64,000 nucleotides of DNA from Roseateles sp. (GTDB lineage: Bacteria; Pseudomonadota; Gammaproteobacteria; Burkholderiales; Burkholderiaceae_C). How positions within the stretch are numbered: position 1 is the stretch's first letter; each line of letters opens with the position of its first letter. The position numbers were made by a program, and so were the translations under genes. The DNA lies in assembly GCF_019237615.1 (NCBI RefSeq), contig NZ_JAFAGT010000092.1:23591-87590 (forward strand). The letters are read 5' to 3'. Below are positions 36,558 to 45,048 of this stretch, piece after piece. The notes beneath the pieces were generated by a model. It did no database searches. It saw nothing but the letters and a program-made list of their open reading frames with translations, and had not been told where the DNA came from.

Positions 36558-36571
36558 TGTGCGCGCTACCA
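36558..36571. promoter_or_regulatory. LacI-type operator-like site, TonB receptor promoter
   Basis: TGTGCGCGCTACCA matches 11 of 14 positions of TGGTAGCGCTACCA and is followed by TTTTG, as at 5113 and 29209. It sits 39 bases upstream of the receptor start codon and over the predicted transcription start. Confidence 0.6.
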
Positions 36572-36610
36572 TTTTGTAGTGAAGCGTCATAAAACCAAAC
36601 AGGAGACGAG

Positions 36611-39600
36611 ATGAGCAAGAGCTATTCGCGGCCTAGCGGTCGCACCCGCCTGAACGGACAGCTGGCCCTGGGCACCACGCTGCTGGCGGGCCTGATCGCG
36701 CAGGCCTACGCGCAGACGCCGGCGCAGCCGTCCAAGGAGCAGCTGGACACCGTCGTCGTCACCGGCATCCGCGCGTCGCTGGAAAGCTCGGCCAACGCGA
36801 AGAAGAACGCGGTGGGCTTCATCGACTCGATCAGTGCCGAGGACATGGGCAAGTTCCCGGACAGCAATATTGCAGAGTCCATCTCGCGCATCCCCGGCGT
36901 CACGCTGACGCGCGAAATCACCGGCGAGGGCCTGCAGATCCAGATCCGCGGCCTGGGCACCAACTTCACGCGCATCCTGCTCAATGGTGCGCCCGTGGCC
37001 TCTGCCTCGACCGGCCGGGTCGACTCGGGCAGCGCCAACCGTGAAGTCGACATGGACTTCCTGCCCGGCGAACTCTTCAGCCGCGTGACCGTCATCAAGA
37101 GCCCCACCGCCTCCATGCTGGAGGGTGGCGCCGCCGGTATCGTCGACATGCGCAGCGCCCGTCCCTTCGACCGAAAGGGCTTCCGCAGCGCCTTCACGCT
37201 GACCGGCACCAAGAACCAGCAGGCCGACAAATGGGGCAACCGCGGCTCGGCCCTGGTCAGCAACACCTGGGACAACACCTTCGGCGTGCTGGCCGGCGTG
37301 GCCTGGGCGACCAACAAGGTCAAGACCACCGGCTTCGAGTCCATCGGCTGGACCAACGCCAACCTGCTGGCCACGCAGAGCAGCAGCCCCACGCGCAACA
37401 ACACCGGCGGCGGCAACTGGACCATCCCCACCAGCGTGCCCGCCAACGCCGGCAACGGCCTGACGACCGGCGCCGTCATCGACGAGGCCTTCCTGCTGGC
37501 CAAGAACCCCGGCCTGAGCATCACGCAGATCGACAACGCCCTCATCCCGCGCCTGGGCCGTGCCATGGTGGCCGAGGGCAGCCGCGACCGCCAGAACGCC
37601 ATCCTGTCGGTCGAGGCCCGCCCCAACAGCTCGGTGCAGCTCTACGTCGACGCCATCTACGGCCACAAGAAGAACGAGTTCGAGCGCAGTGACATGAACT
37701 GGGTGGGCCGCAACGGCTCGGCCATCCCCATCAACATGCAGGTGGACCGCAGCGACTGCAGCAACGGCTGCGTCGTCACCAAGGGCACCTTCGCCAACTC
37801 GCAGTACTTCCTCGAGTACCGGCCCTATGTCGAGGACACCAAGTTCCAGAGCATCAACCCCGGCCTCAAGCTGAAGATCACCGACGCGATCGGCGTCGAC
37901 GTGCAAGCGAACGCGACGCGCAGCAACTTCCACCGCCAGTCGCCCACGGTGCTGTTCCAGACCGTGCTGGGCTCGGGCATCACGACCGAGTACGACAACA
38001 CCAGCGGCGTCCCCATCCTGAAGGCCACCAACACCCTCACCGGCGCGACGGACATCCTGAACACGCCCAGCGCCTTCGGCTGGAACGGTGGCCGCGTCAA
38101 CGTGCAGGAGGAAAAGCGCCAGGTCCGCACCTCGGGCCTGCGCGGCGCCATCGACATCGACGCCGACGTCGTCGACATCAAGTTCGGAGGCGCCTACGAC
38201 AACGTGTCGCGCCGCATCGAGTCGCTGAACAACGACAACTACTGGTCCAACATCGTCTGCGGCCGCAACCTCAACGTCTTCCTGCCCGGACCCAACACGA
38301 CCAACAAGAACGGCTGCAATGGCACCGGCACCGCCGGCTCGGCCGCGGCCGACTACCCCGGCTACGGCACCGGCTACACGGCCGGCGCGACGACGCCGCT
38401 GCAGTACCTGGGCTCGGCCATCCCGAACTCGGCCGTGCCGGGCTATCTGTCGGCCAACTCGCGCGGCTTCGTCGCGCTGGACTGGGCCCGCTTTGCCAAG
38501 GACTCCAACTACGCCGCCGCCCACGAGACCGCCGTGCCCGGCACCGGCGGCACCAACACCGGCGTGAACCCGGGCTTCTTCCAGGAGAAGGTGACGTCGA
38601 TCTTCACCGAGGTGAACGGCGAGACCAAGCTGCTCGGCAACAACCTGCGCTACAACGCCGGCATGCGTTTCGCCACGACCGAGCAGACCTTCGCGTCGCT
38701 CAGCACGCCGGCCGATCCGCGCAACACCACGCTGGCCGACGGCGGCCGCTACCCGACGCCGGTGGTGGAAAGCCTGACGACGACGACCTACAGCAACTTC
38801 CTGCCGTCCGGCAGCCTGGCCTACAACATCCGTCCCGACCTGCTGGCCCGGGCCTCTATGTCCAAGACCATCACGCGCGCCGATCCCACGTCGCTGCGCG
38901 CGCTGACGGCCAGCTTCACCGACCCGTCGGCGCAGAACGGCACGCTGACCAACCCGGACCTCAAGCCCTACCAGTCCAAGAACACCGACCTGGGCATCGA
39001 GTGGTACACGGGCCGTGAGGGCTATGTCGCGCTGGCCTGGTTCAAGAAGAACATCACCGGCTTCACCGCAACCAAGACCTTCAACGTGCCGTTCGGCACC
39101 CTGAACCAGTACGGCATCAACTGGACCAACGGCCTGACCCGCGACCAGCGCACCAACCTCTACAAGAGCGCGGGCCTGCCCGTGCCGGCCGACCTGGATT
39201 CCCTGCCGTCCGCGGCCGACCTGGCCAAGATCAACGCGCTGCCCATCGTGCTGTCACAGACGCAGAACACGACGGACGCGCTGAACATCAAGGGCCTGGA
39301 GTTCACGGTGCAGCAGCCGCTGGACATGCTGACGTCCTACCTGAAGGGCTTCGGCGTCAGTGCCAACTACACCAAGGTCAAGCAGTCCGGCGCCAACGTG
39401 GCCATCGGCGTGCCGCCCTACACCTACAACCTGGCGGCCTACTACGAAGGTCGTTTCGGTGGCTTCCGCGTGACGAAGAACTTCACCAAGGGCACGCAGT
39501 CCAGCGGTACCGGCCAGAACGGCATCACGGCCGCTGCCTTCTACGGCATGGACTACGCCCAGGTGGACTTCACGTCCCGCCTGAACCTCGGCGAGATCAT

Positions 39601-39760
39601 GGGCGCGGCCATCGGCTGGAAGAAGGACCTGCAGGCCACCTTCGACGTCTTCAACCTGACCCGCGCGTCGCAGCGCACGAACTTCCAGTTCGCCAACGCG
39701 CCGTACGCGATCTACGAGCCGGGCCGCACCTACCAGATCGGTCTGCGGGCCAGCTTCTGA
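36611..39760 (+). CDS. TonB-dependent receptor, glycan-uptake type
   Basis: A 1049-residue outer-membrane barrel. After a signal peptide ending near AYAQ, the TonB box LDTVVVTGIR (about residues 45-54) is followed by the plug domain (EDMGKFPDSNIAESISRIPG, IQIRGLGTNFTRILLNGAPV, LEGGAAGIVDMRSARPFD) and a barrel of more than 20 strands ending in the aromatic-terminated strand YQIGLRASF. This plug type belongs to the CirA-like carbohydrate receptors of Proteobacteria. AGGAG at 36601 precedes the start. The operator-like site and locus suggest uptake of glucurono-xylooligosaccharides. Its GC is slightly lower than that of neighbouring genes, as is usual for barrels. Confidence 0.93.
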   Translation: MSKSYSRPSGRTRLNGQLALGTTLLAGLIAQAYAQTPAQPSKEQLDTVVVTGIRASLESSANAKKNAVGFIDSISAEDMGKFPDSNIAESISRIPGVTLTREITGEGLQIQIRGLGTNFTRILLNGAPVASASTGRVDSGSANREVDMDFLPGELFSRVTVIKSPTASMLEGGAAGIVDMRSARPFDRKGFRSAFTLTGTKNQQADKWGNRGSALVSNTWDNTFGVLAGVAWATNKVKTTGFESIGWTNANLLATQSSSPTRNNTGGGNWTIPTSVPANAGNGLTTGAVIDEAFLLAKNPGLSITQIDNALIPRLGRAMVAEGSRDRQNAILSVEARPNSSVQLYVDAIYGHKKNEFERSDMNWVGRNGSAIPINMQVDRSDCSNGCVVTKGTFANSQYFLEYRPYVEDTKFQSINPGLKLKITDAIGVDVQANATRSNFHRQSPTVLFQTVLGSGITTEYDNTSGVPILKATNTLTGATDILNTPSAFGWNGGRVNVQEEKRQVRTSGLRGAIDIDADVVDIKFGGAYDNVSRRIESLNNDNYWSNIVCGRNLNVFLPGPNTTNKNGCNGTGTAGSAAADYPGYGTGYTAGATTPLQYLGSAIPNSAVPGYLSANSRGFVALDWARFAKDSNYAAAHETAVPGTGGTNTGVNPGFFQEKVTSIFTEVNGETKLLGNNLRYNAGMRFATTEQTFASLSTPADPRNTTLADGGRYPTPVVESLTTTTYSNFLPSGSLAYNIRPDLLARASMSKTITRADPTSLRALTASFTDPSAQNGTLTNPDLKPYQSKNTDLGIEWYTGREGYVALAWFKKNITGFTATKTFNVPFGTLNQYGINWTNGLTRDQRTNLYKSAGLPVPADLDSLPSAADLAKINALPIVLSQTQNTTDALNIKGLEFTVQQPLDMLTSYLKGFGVSANYTKVKQSGANVAIGVPPYTYNLAAYYEGRFGGFRVTKNFTKGTQSSGTGQNGITAAAFYGMDYAQVDFTSRLNLGEIMGAAIGWKKDLQATFDVFNLTRASQRTNFQFANAPYAIYEPGRTYQIGLRASF

Positions 39761-39813
39761 TCGAGGAAGCCTGTGTCTGCGCCAGTGGTCCGGGTGTGGC
39801 CCGCTGGCGGTTT

Positions 39814-39860
39814 GGTGAGGGTGCCCGCCGGCCGCAGGCGGGGCCCTCACCTCTTTCTTT
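39814..39860 (+). terminator. Rho-independent terminator after TonB receptor
   Basis: GGTGAGGG (39814-39821) pairs perfectly with CCCTCACC (39844-39851); the inner arm CCCGCC pairs with GGCGGG with one bulge, giving a stem of about 15 pairs around loop GGCCGCA. A T-rich tail (TCTTTCTTT) follows at 39852-39860. It begins 54 bases after the receptor stop and overlaps the last codons of the convergent transporter gene. Confidence 0.8.
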
Positions 39861-41088
39861 GTGTCCCCGCCGGTGCGTGCTTGCCGAGCGGCCGGATCAG
39901 CAGGCAGACGACCAGCGTCGTGCCGATCAGCACATTGCCCACCCAGGGGAAATGCTCCAGCCGCCCGTCCGGCGCGATCGTCACGATGTGGCCGGATACC
40001 AGCGCGGCCAGCCCGCCGGCGAGCTGTTGCAGCGCCGCGTTGATGGCCGTGAAGGCGCCGCGCTGCTCGGGTGCCGGGATGCCTGCGACGATGACCTGCC
40101 AGGGCACCATGCGCGAGAAGATGCCGGCAAACATGACGACGTTGATGACGATCAGCAGGATCAGCGGCGACGGTCCCAGCCGCGTGTAGAGGGCCACCAT
40201 TGCGACGGTGATGGCGCTGCCCGTGTAGAACACCGGCAACGGCCCGAGGCGGTCGGCCAGGCGCCCCACCAGCGGCGCGACGAACAGCGTGCTGATGCCG
40301 GTGACGAGGTAGACCGCCGGCAACTGCTCCAGCGCGATGCCGACGTTGTGCACCGAGAAGGCGCTGGCGAAGGGCATGATCATGAAGCCGCCCGTCGTCA
40401 GCAGCGCCGTGACGAAGAAGGCGTGCAGGTGGCGGCGCCGGGCGACCGTGTGCCACAGGTGGGCGAAGGCGCCGCGGTCGGTCTGCAGGCTCAAGTGGGC
40501 ATCCACCGGTTTCATGCGCCAGGCGATCAGCAGGCCGCCGACGGCGCCGAAGGCCGCCAGCGCGAGGAAGGGTGCGTGCCAGTCCCAATGCGTGGCGAGA
40601 TACAGGCCGAAGGGCAGGCCCAGCACCTGGCTGGCCGCGAAGCCGCCCTGCAGCAGGCCCATGACGCGGCCGCGCAGCGCGGGCTCGAACAGGTCCGCGG
40701 CGATGGCCATGACGATGGAGCCGATGACGCCGCCGAACAGGCCCGTGACGATGCGCGCCAGCAGCAGCGACTCGAAGCTCGTCGCCAGGCCGCACCACAG
40801 CGTGCCGAGCAGGAAGCCGCCGTAGAAGAACAGCAGCAGCCGCTTGCGGTCGAAGCGGTCGGCGAAGCCGGCCGTCAGGATGCCGGAGACGCCGGCGCTG
40901 AAGGCATAGGCCGACACGACGAGGCCGAACTGCTGGGCCGTCATCGACAGGCCCGGCATGATCATCGCGCCCAGCGGCGACATGATCATGAAGTCCAGGA
41001 TGACGGCGAACTGCAGCAGCGTCAGCAGCCCCGTCGCGAAGCGCTGGTAGGGGGTGAAGGCGGGCGGGGTGAGGGTGGCTTCTGGCAT
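39847..41088 (-). CDS. MFS transporter
   Basis: A 413-residue 12-helix major facilitator. Visible features are LDFMIMSPLGAMIMP in helix 1, the loop motif GFADRFDRKRLLLFFYGG between helices 2 and 3, and LARIVTGLFGGVIGSIVMAI in helix 4. This arrangement is that of drug or sugar efflux proton antiporters (AraJ/PbuE-like). Convergent with the receptor gene and without an operator-like site, it may export sugars or drugs; there is no evidence for a role in xylan use. Confidence 0.82.
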   Translation of the reverse strand: MPEATLTPPAFTPYQRFATGLLTLLQFAVILDFMIMSPLGAMIMPGLSMTAQQFGLVVSAYAFSAGVSGILTAGFADRFDRKRLLLFFYGGFLLGTLWCGLATSFESLLLARIVTGLFGGVIGSIVMAIAADLFEPALRGRVMGLLQGGFAASQVLGLPFGLYLATHWDWHAPFLALAAFGAVGGLLIAWRMKPVDAHLSLQTDRGAFAHLWHTVARRRHLHAFFVTALLTTGGFMIMPFASAFSVHNVGIALEQLPAVYLVTGISTLFVAPLVGRLADRLGPLPVFYTGSAITVAMVALYTRLGPSPLILLIVINVVMFAGIFSRMVPWQVIVAGIPAPEQRGAFTAINAALQQLAGGLAALVSGHIVTIAPDGRLEHFPWVGNVLIGTTLVVCLLIRPLGKHAPAGTQRKR

Positions 41089-41241
41089 GGGCCGGGAGTG
41101 TGCGTCAACGCGCGCCAGGGCGTGGCAGCAGGCCGAAGGCCGCCATGGGGTCTCGTCCTACGCGATGTCGCGTCGCCGGCTCACGAGCACCGTGCCGCAG
41201 CGGCGCCAGAGTGGCTCCATCCTCGACTGCGGAGCCCCAAC

Positions 41242-41715
41242 ATGACGACCGCGACAGACTGCGGGCCCGGATCGCGGGGCAGGCTCCAGGCGCCGGAGGC
41301 CGAGATCCTGATCTGCGTCGTCGGCACGGCCGAGGTGATGCGCTGCGCCGAGGCCGACCTGGAGGAACTGGCCGGCGACCGCCATGTCCACCGGCTGGAC
41401 TGGCGCCTGGACGACGAATTCGGCGAGCCGCCGGCGGCGGCCGACTGGGCGGACGGCCTCATCGTGCTGAACTCGGATGCCTGGGCTGCACCTACCGGCT
41501 GCGCCAAGCTGCAGGCCCTGCTGAAGATGGCCTGGCGTTGTGGCCGCACCGTGGCGTTGTGCGGCGATGCGCTGGGCTCCCTGGGCACGCTGGGCTTCCC
41601 GGCCGACGTGCCCGCCGAGGCGGAGGGGCTGTTCCTGTGTCCGCAGGGGCCTTGCGGGGCGATGCTGCGCGAGTTCCTCGACGCCGTGCACGAGCAGCCG
41701 CACCGCGGCCGCTGA
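41242..41715 (+). CDS. Hypothetical protein
   Basis: A 157-residue protein with GGAG at 41231-41234 before its ATG. I recognise no family with confidence. The segment ILICVVGTAEVM, then DGLIVLNSDAW and CGRTVALCGDALGSLGTLGF looks like an alternating beta/alpha fold and faintly resembles a class I glutamine-amidotransferase/DJ-1 elbow, but the Cys context is not convincing. It is divergent from the transporter gene. Confidence 0.6.
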   Translation: MTTATDCGPGSRGRLQAPEAEILICVVGTAEVMRCAEADLEELAGDRHVHRLDWRLDDEFGEPPAAADWADGLIVLNSDAWAAPTGCAKLQALLKMAWRCGRTVALCGDALGSLGTLGFPADVPAEAEGLFLCPQGPCGAMLREFLDAVHEQPHRGR

Positions 41716-41731
41716 ACTCGCGCGGCGCCCG

Positions 41732-41893
41732 CTATCGGCGCAACAGGCCCACCACCAGGCTGACGACGGCCAGGACGACGAAGCCGTAGAACAGCAGCTG
41801 GGCGATGCCCGCCGCACTGGCGGCGATGCCGCCGAAACCGAACAGGGCGGCCACGAGGGCGATGACGAAGAAGACGATGGCGTAACGCAGCAT
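41732..41893 (-). CDS. DUF1328 small membrane protein
   Basis: A 53-residue peptide with two hydrophobic helices: [20 protein letters not shown], then a Gly/Ala-rich turn, and [19 protein letters not shown]. This is the DUF1328 (UPF0391) pattern, including the N-terminal [20 protein letters not shown] start. AAGGAG lies 7 bases upstream of the ATG at 41893. Such proteins are inner-membrane, often stress-induced; function unknown. It follows the AsmA gene by 33 bases in the same direction. Confidence 0.9.
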   Translation of the reverse strand: MLRYAIVFFVIALVAALFGFGGIAASAAGIAQLLFYGFVVLAVVSLVVGLLRR

Positions 41894-41926
41894 GGGGTTC
41901 TCCTTGGGTTGGGGGGCTTGGCCAAT

Positions 41927-43852
41927 CTAAGGCGCGACCCGGGATGGGTGTGCCGGCTCCGGCCTCGCCGCGGGGTAGGCGGGCGCTGACGCTGCGTCGC
42001 AGCTGACCGGGGGCAGGTTCTCGCCGGGGTCGACGAAGGCCAGCAGCGCGGCGGGCGGCGCCAGCGCGCCCAGCGCGACGGCTGCGATGGCCTTGCCGCC
42101 CAGTGCGCGGCCTTCAAGGGTCACATGCGGGGCGCCCAGGCGGCCCTGCACGCGCACCGGCGAGCGCAGCGTCAGCGGCGAGAAGCTCTTGGGCCGGGCG
42201 ACGACGCGCAGGTCCAGCGTCTCGTCGGCCAGGCTGATGCGGCCGTCGATGTCGATGCGGCTGTCGCGGTTGTCGATGACGGCCGAGCGCGGCCGCAGCA
42301 CACCGGCCCTGAAGCCGCCGTCCAGGCGCGCGCAGTTCAACGGCTGCTTGCGATCGCCGCGCAGCAACACGCCCAGGCCCTGGGCCAGGTCCAGCTCGGC
42401 GGCCTCGGTCAGCAGCCGGGAGAGGTTGCCGCCGTCCAGCTGCAGGTGCAGGGGGCCGTCCAGGCTGCCCAGCAACTCGGCCGGGCTGCGGCCTCGGCCC
42501 TGCACGTCCATGTCGGCGCGCAGCCGGCCGCTCAGCGGGTCCGGTGCCAGCCGGCGGGTCTGGACCCTGAGCCATTGCTCGACGGCCATGCCGCGCACGC
42601 CCAGGGCCATCCGCCACTGGGGCGGGCTGGGGCGGGTGTCCAGCCGCGCCGAACCCGAGGCCTCTCCGCCCGCGATGCCGGCACTGAGGCCCCGCAGGCT
42701 CAGCAGGCCGTCCTCCAGCACCAGGCTGGCATTCACGGGCGCCAGTGGCGCCAGGCGTGCGCTGCCCAGGTCCAGCTGGCTCAGGGCCACGGCCACGCGG
42801 GCGTCCATCATGCGCAGCGAGGGCAGGTCCCAGGGCCGGTCGGGCAGCACGCGGCCGGGGCGGCTGGGCGGCGTGTCCGTGCCGAAGGCCGGGCCGAGGT
42901 CGGCCAGGCGCAGCGGGCCGCCGCGCAGCAGGCCGCTGAGCAGGGGCCGGGACGGGCGGGTGTCGACCGCGAAGTCGCCGCCCAGCTGGCTGCGGCCTAT
43001 GCGCGCCCGGGCGCCGTCCAGCTGCCAGACACCCGCCGCGTGCCGCAGCCGCCCGCTCAGCACCAGCGGCGGCGTGTTGGGCAGCGTGAGGTTGAAGGGC
43101 CGGCCGATGTCGGCCAGCGAGTCGCCGCGCACCTGCAGCTGGCCGTCCAGCGCGCGGGCATCCAGCAGCGAGGCGGCACTGCCGGCAAAGCTCAGGCGGC
43201 CGTTGCGCTGGGTCAGCTCGGCACTGAGCTGCACCGGCGGCAGGCCGGCCTCCGCGGGTGCCAGCAGCGCCAGGCCCGCGCCGGCCTCGGCCCTGAGCGC
43301 GAGCTGCTGGCCGCGCAGCCTGCCCTGCAGCGTCGCCGTCCAGCGGCCGTCGGCCTGGGTGGCGAAGCGGGCGTCGCCCTGCAGCTGCAGCGGCGCGTCG
43401 TCCAGATGGGCCACGCCCTGGCGTATGACGAGGTGGTCGATGCGCGGCAGCTCGGTCGGCTCGTGGCGCTCGCCGCCGGGCTGCAGGGGCCAGGCGGTGC
43501 GGCCGGCAGCGTCGCGCTGCCAGTTCAGCAGCAGCTCGTCGGCCTGCACGCGGCGCAGCCGCAGCGGCGCGCCTTGCCGCCAGGCCCAGAGGTCGCGCCA
43601 CTGCCAGTTCAGCTGCAGGCCCCGGGCGTCGGCCAGCGCCTCGCCCTGGCTGCCGGTGACGCGCAGCCGCGCGGCCTCGAGGCTGGGGGTGAGCAGCAGG
43701 TGCAGTCTTGAGTCGCCCGCCATGTCCAGGCCGTGTCCGGCCCTGGCGGCCAGCCAGGGCGCGAGGCCGGGCCAGCCGGCGCCCTCCATGGCGGACCCGG
43801 CGGCAAGGACGGCCAGCACGACGGCGCCGACGGTCTTGGCGGCGACTTTCAT
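41927..43852 (-). CDS. AsmA-family protein
   Basis: A 641-residue envelope protein with an N-terminal transmembrane anchor (VGAVVLAVLAAGSAMEG) and an AsmA-like repeat domain. Typical segments are LQLNWQWRDLWAWRQGAPL, RIDHLVIRQGVAHLDD and, in the last third, RGRSPAELLGSLDGPLHL and IDIDGRISLADETLDLRVV, which match the conserved AsmA C-terminal domain. AsmA-like proteins bridge the periplasm and are linked to lipid transport to the outer membrane. The start at 43852 (MKVAAKTV) places the anchor at the N-terminus. Confidence 0.85.
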   Translation of the reverse strand: MKVAAKTVGAVVLAVLAAGSAMEGAGWPGLAPWLAARAGHGLDMAGDSRLHLLLTPSLEAARLRVTGSQGEALADARGLQLNWQWRDLWAWRQGAPLRLRRVQADELLLNWQRDAAGRTAWPLQPGGERHEPTELPRIDHLVIRQGVAHLDDAPLQLQGDARFATQADGRWTATLQGRLRGQQLALRAEAGAGLALLAPAEAGLPPVQLSAELTQRNGRLSFAGSAASLLDARALDGQLQVRGDSLADIGRPFNLTLPNTPPLVLSGRLRHAAGVWQLDGARARIGRSQLGGDFAVDTRPSRPLLSGLLRGGPLRLADLGPAFGTDTPPSRPGRVLPDRPWDLPSLRMMDARVAVALSQLDLGSARLAPLAPVNASLVLEDGLLSLRGLSAGIAGGEASGSARLDTRPSPPQWRMALGVRGMAVEQWLRVQTRRLAPDPLSGRLRADMDVQGRGRSPAELLGSLDGPLHLQLDGGNLSRLLTEAAELDLAQGLGVLLRGDRKQPLNCARLDGGFRAGVLRPRSAVIDNRDSRIDIDGRISLADETLDLRVVARPKSFSPLTLRSPVRVQGRLGAPHVTLEGRALGGKAIAAVALGALAPPAALLAFVDPGENLPPVSCDAASAPAYPAARPEPAHPSRVAP

Positions 43853-43952
43853 GCATCCATGCTGGGGGCCACCCGACGCGGCGGGCGTGGGACGGGCGCG
43901 CCCGCGCGCGTAGGACTGGGCCTGTGGCGCGCGTCCCGCCCTGGGTGAATTC

Positions 43953-43968
43953 CCGACCGTTCGGTCGG
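43953..43968. promoter_or_regulatory. Perfect palindrome upstream of liv operon, TetR-type operator candidate
   Basis: CCGACCGTTCGGTCGG has two perfect 7-base arms around TT. It ends 41 bases before the livH start. ACCGACCG-type palindromes are bound by TetR-family regulators of acyl-CoA and phenylacetate pathways in related bacteria. No TetR gene lies in the window. Confidence 0.55.
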
Positions 43969-44009
43969 CAAATCGTCGATACCATGGCAGGCTCACACCA
44001 AGCGCCGCC

Positions 44010-45047
44010 ATGGACTTCACGATCGCCGCCATCCTGGGCCTTGACGGCCTGACCAACGGGGCCATCTATGCCCTTGTCGCCCTTGCATTGGTGCTGGTGT
44101 TCTCGGTCACCCGCATCATCTTCATCCCGCAGGGCGAGTTCGTCGCCTTCGGCGCGCTGACGCTGGCTTCGCTGCAGATGGGCAAGGTGCCCGGCACGGT
44201 CTGGCTGCTGCTGCTGCTGGCCGTGGCCGCGGCCTTGCTGGACCTGGTGCAAGGCCTGCGCGAGCGCCGGGCCGCGGCCAGGATCGCCATGGGCCTGCTG
44301 AAGACGCTGGGCTTCCCGGTCGCCGTGGCCTGGCTCATGCCGCTGCTGGTGGCACACCAGCCCGCGCTGTGGCTGCAGGTGCTGCTGACGCTGGCCATCG
44401 TCACGGCGATGGGGCCGCTGCTGTACCGGCTGGCCTACCGCGCGTTGTCCAGCGCCAGCGTGCTGACGCTGCTCATCGTCTCGGTCGGCGTGCACTTCGC
44501 GCTGACCGGCATCGGCCTCGTGTTCTTTGGCGCCGAGGGCTACCGCACGCCGGCGTTCTGGGAGGCACGCTTCGACGTCGGCCCGCTGAGCCTGACCGGC
44601 CAGACGCTGATCATCTTCGGTGCGTCCGTCGCGCTGATCGTCGCGATGTTCGTGTTCTTCGAGCGCACGCTGACCGGCAAGGCGCTGCGCGCCACGTCGG
44701 TCAACCGCACCGGTGCGCGGCTGATGGGCATCTCGGGCGACGCGGCCGGCAGCTTGAGCTTCACGCTGGCGGCCTTCATCGGCGCGCTGTCGGGCCTGCT
44801 GATCTCGCCGTCGACGACCATCTATTACGACACCGGCTTCCTGATCGGCCTGAAGGGTTTCGTCGCCGCGGTCTTCGGCGGCCTGGCCAGCTTCCCGATG
44901 GCGCTCGCCGGCGCCATCGGCGTGGGCCTCATCGAGAGCTTCGGCTCGTTCTACGCGAGCGCGTTCAAGGAGGTCATCGTGTTCACGGTCATCCTCCCCG
45001 TGCTGTTGTGGCGGTCCTTCGTCGACCCGCACCACGAGGAGCACTGA
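44010..45047 (+). CDS. livH: Branched-chain amino acid-type ABC transporter permease, LivH
   Basis: A 345-residue inner-membrane permease with about eight hydrophobic helices. LivH-type segments include [49 protein letters not shown] and [20 protein letters not shown]. It carries a longer-than-usual cytoplasmic loop around residues 70-95 ([13 protein letters not shown]). One base separates it from the fused LivM-LivG gene. No periplasmic binding protein gene is in the window, so the transported ligand cannot be deduced; branched-chain amino acids, amides or aromatic acids are possible. Confidence 0.9.
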   Translation: MDFTIAAILGLDGLTNGAIYALVALALVLVFSVTRIIFIPQGEFVAFGALTLASLQMGKVPGTVWLLLLLAVAAALLDLVQGLRERRAAARIAMGLLKTLGFPVAVAWLMPLLVAHQPALWLQVLLTLAIVTAMGPLLYRLAYRALSSASVLTLLIVSVGVHFALTGIGLVFFGAEGYRTPAFWEARFDVGPLSLTGQTLIIFGASVALIVAMFVFFERTLTGKALRATSVNRTGARLMGISGDAAGSLSFTLAAFIGALSGLLISPSTTIYYDTGFLIGLKGFVAAVFGGLASFPMALAGAIGVGLIESFGSFYASAFKEVIVFTVILPVLLWRSFVDPHHEEH

Positions 45048-45048
45048 G

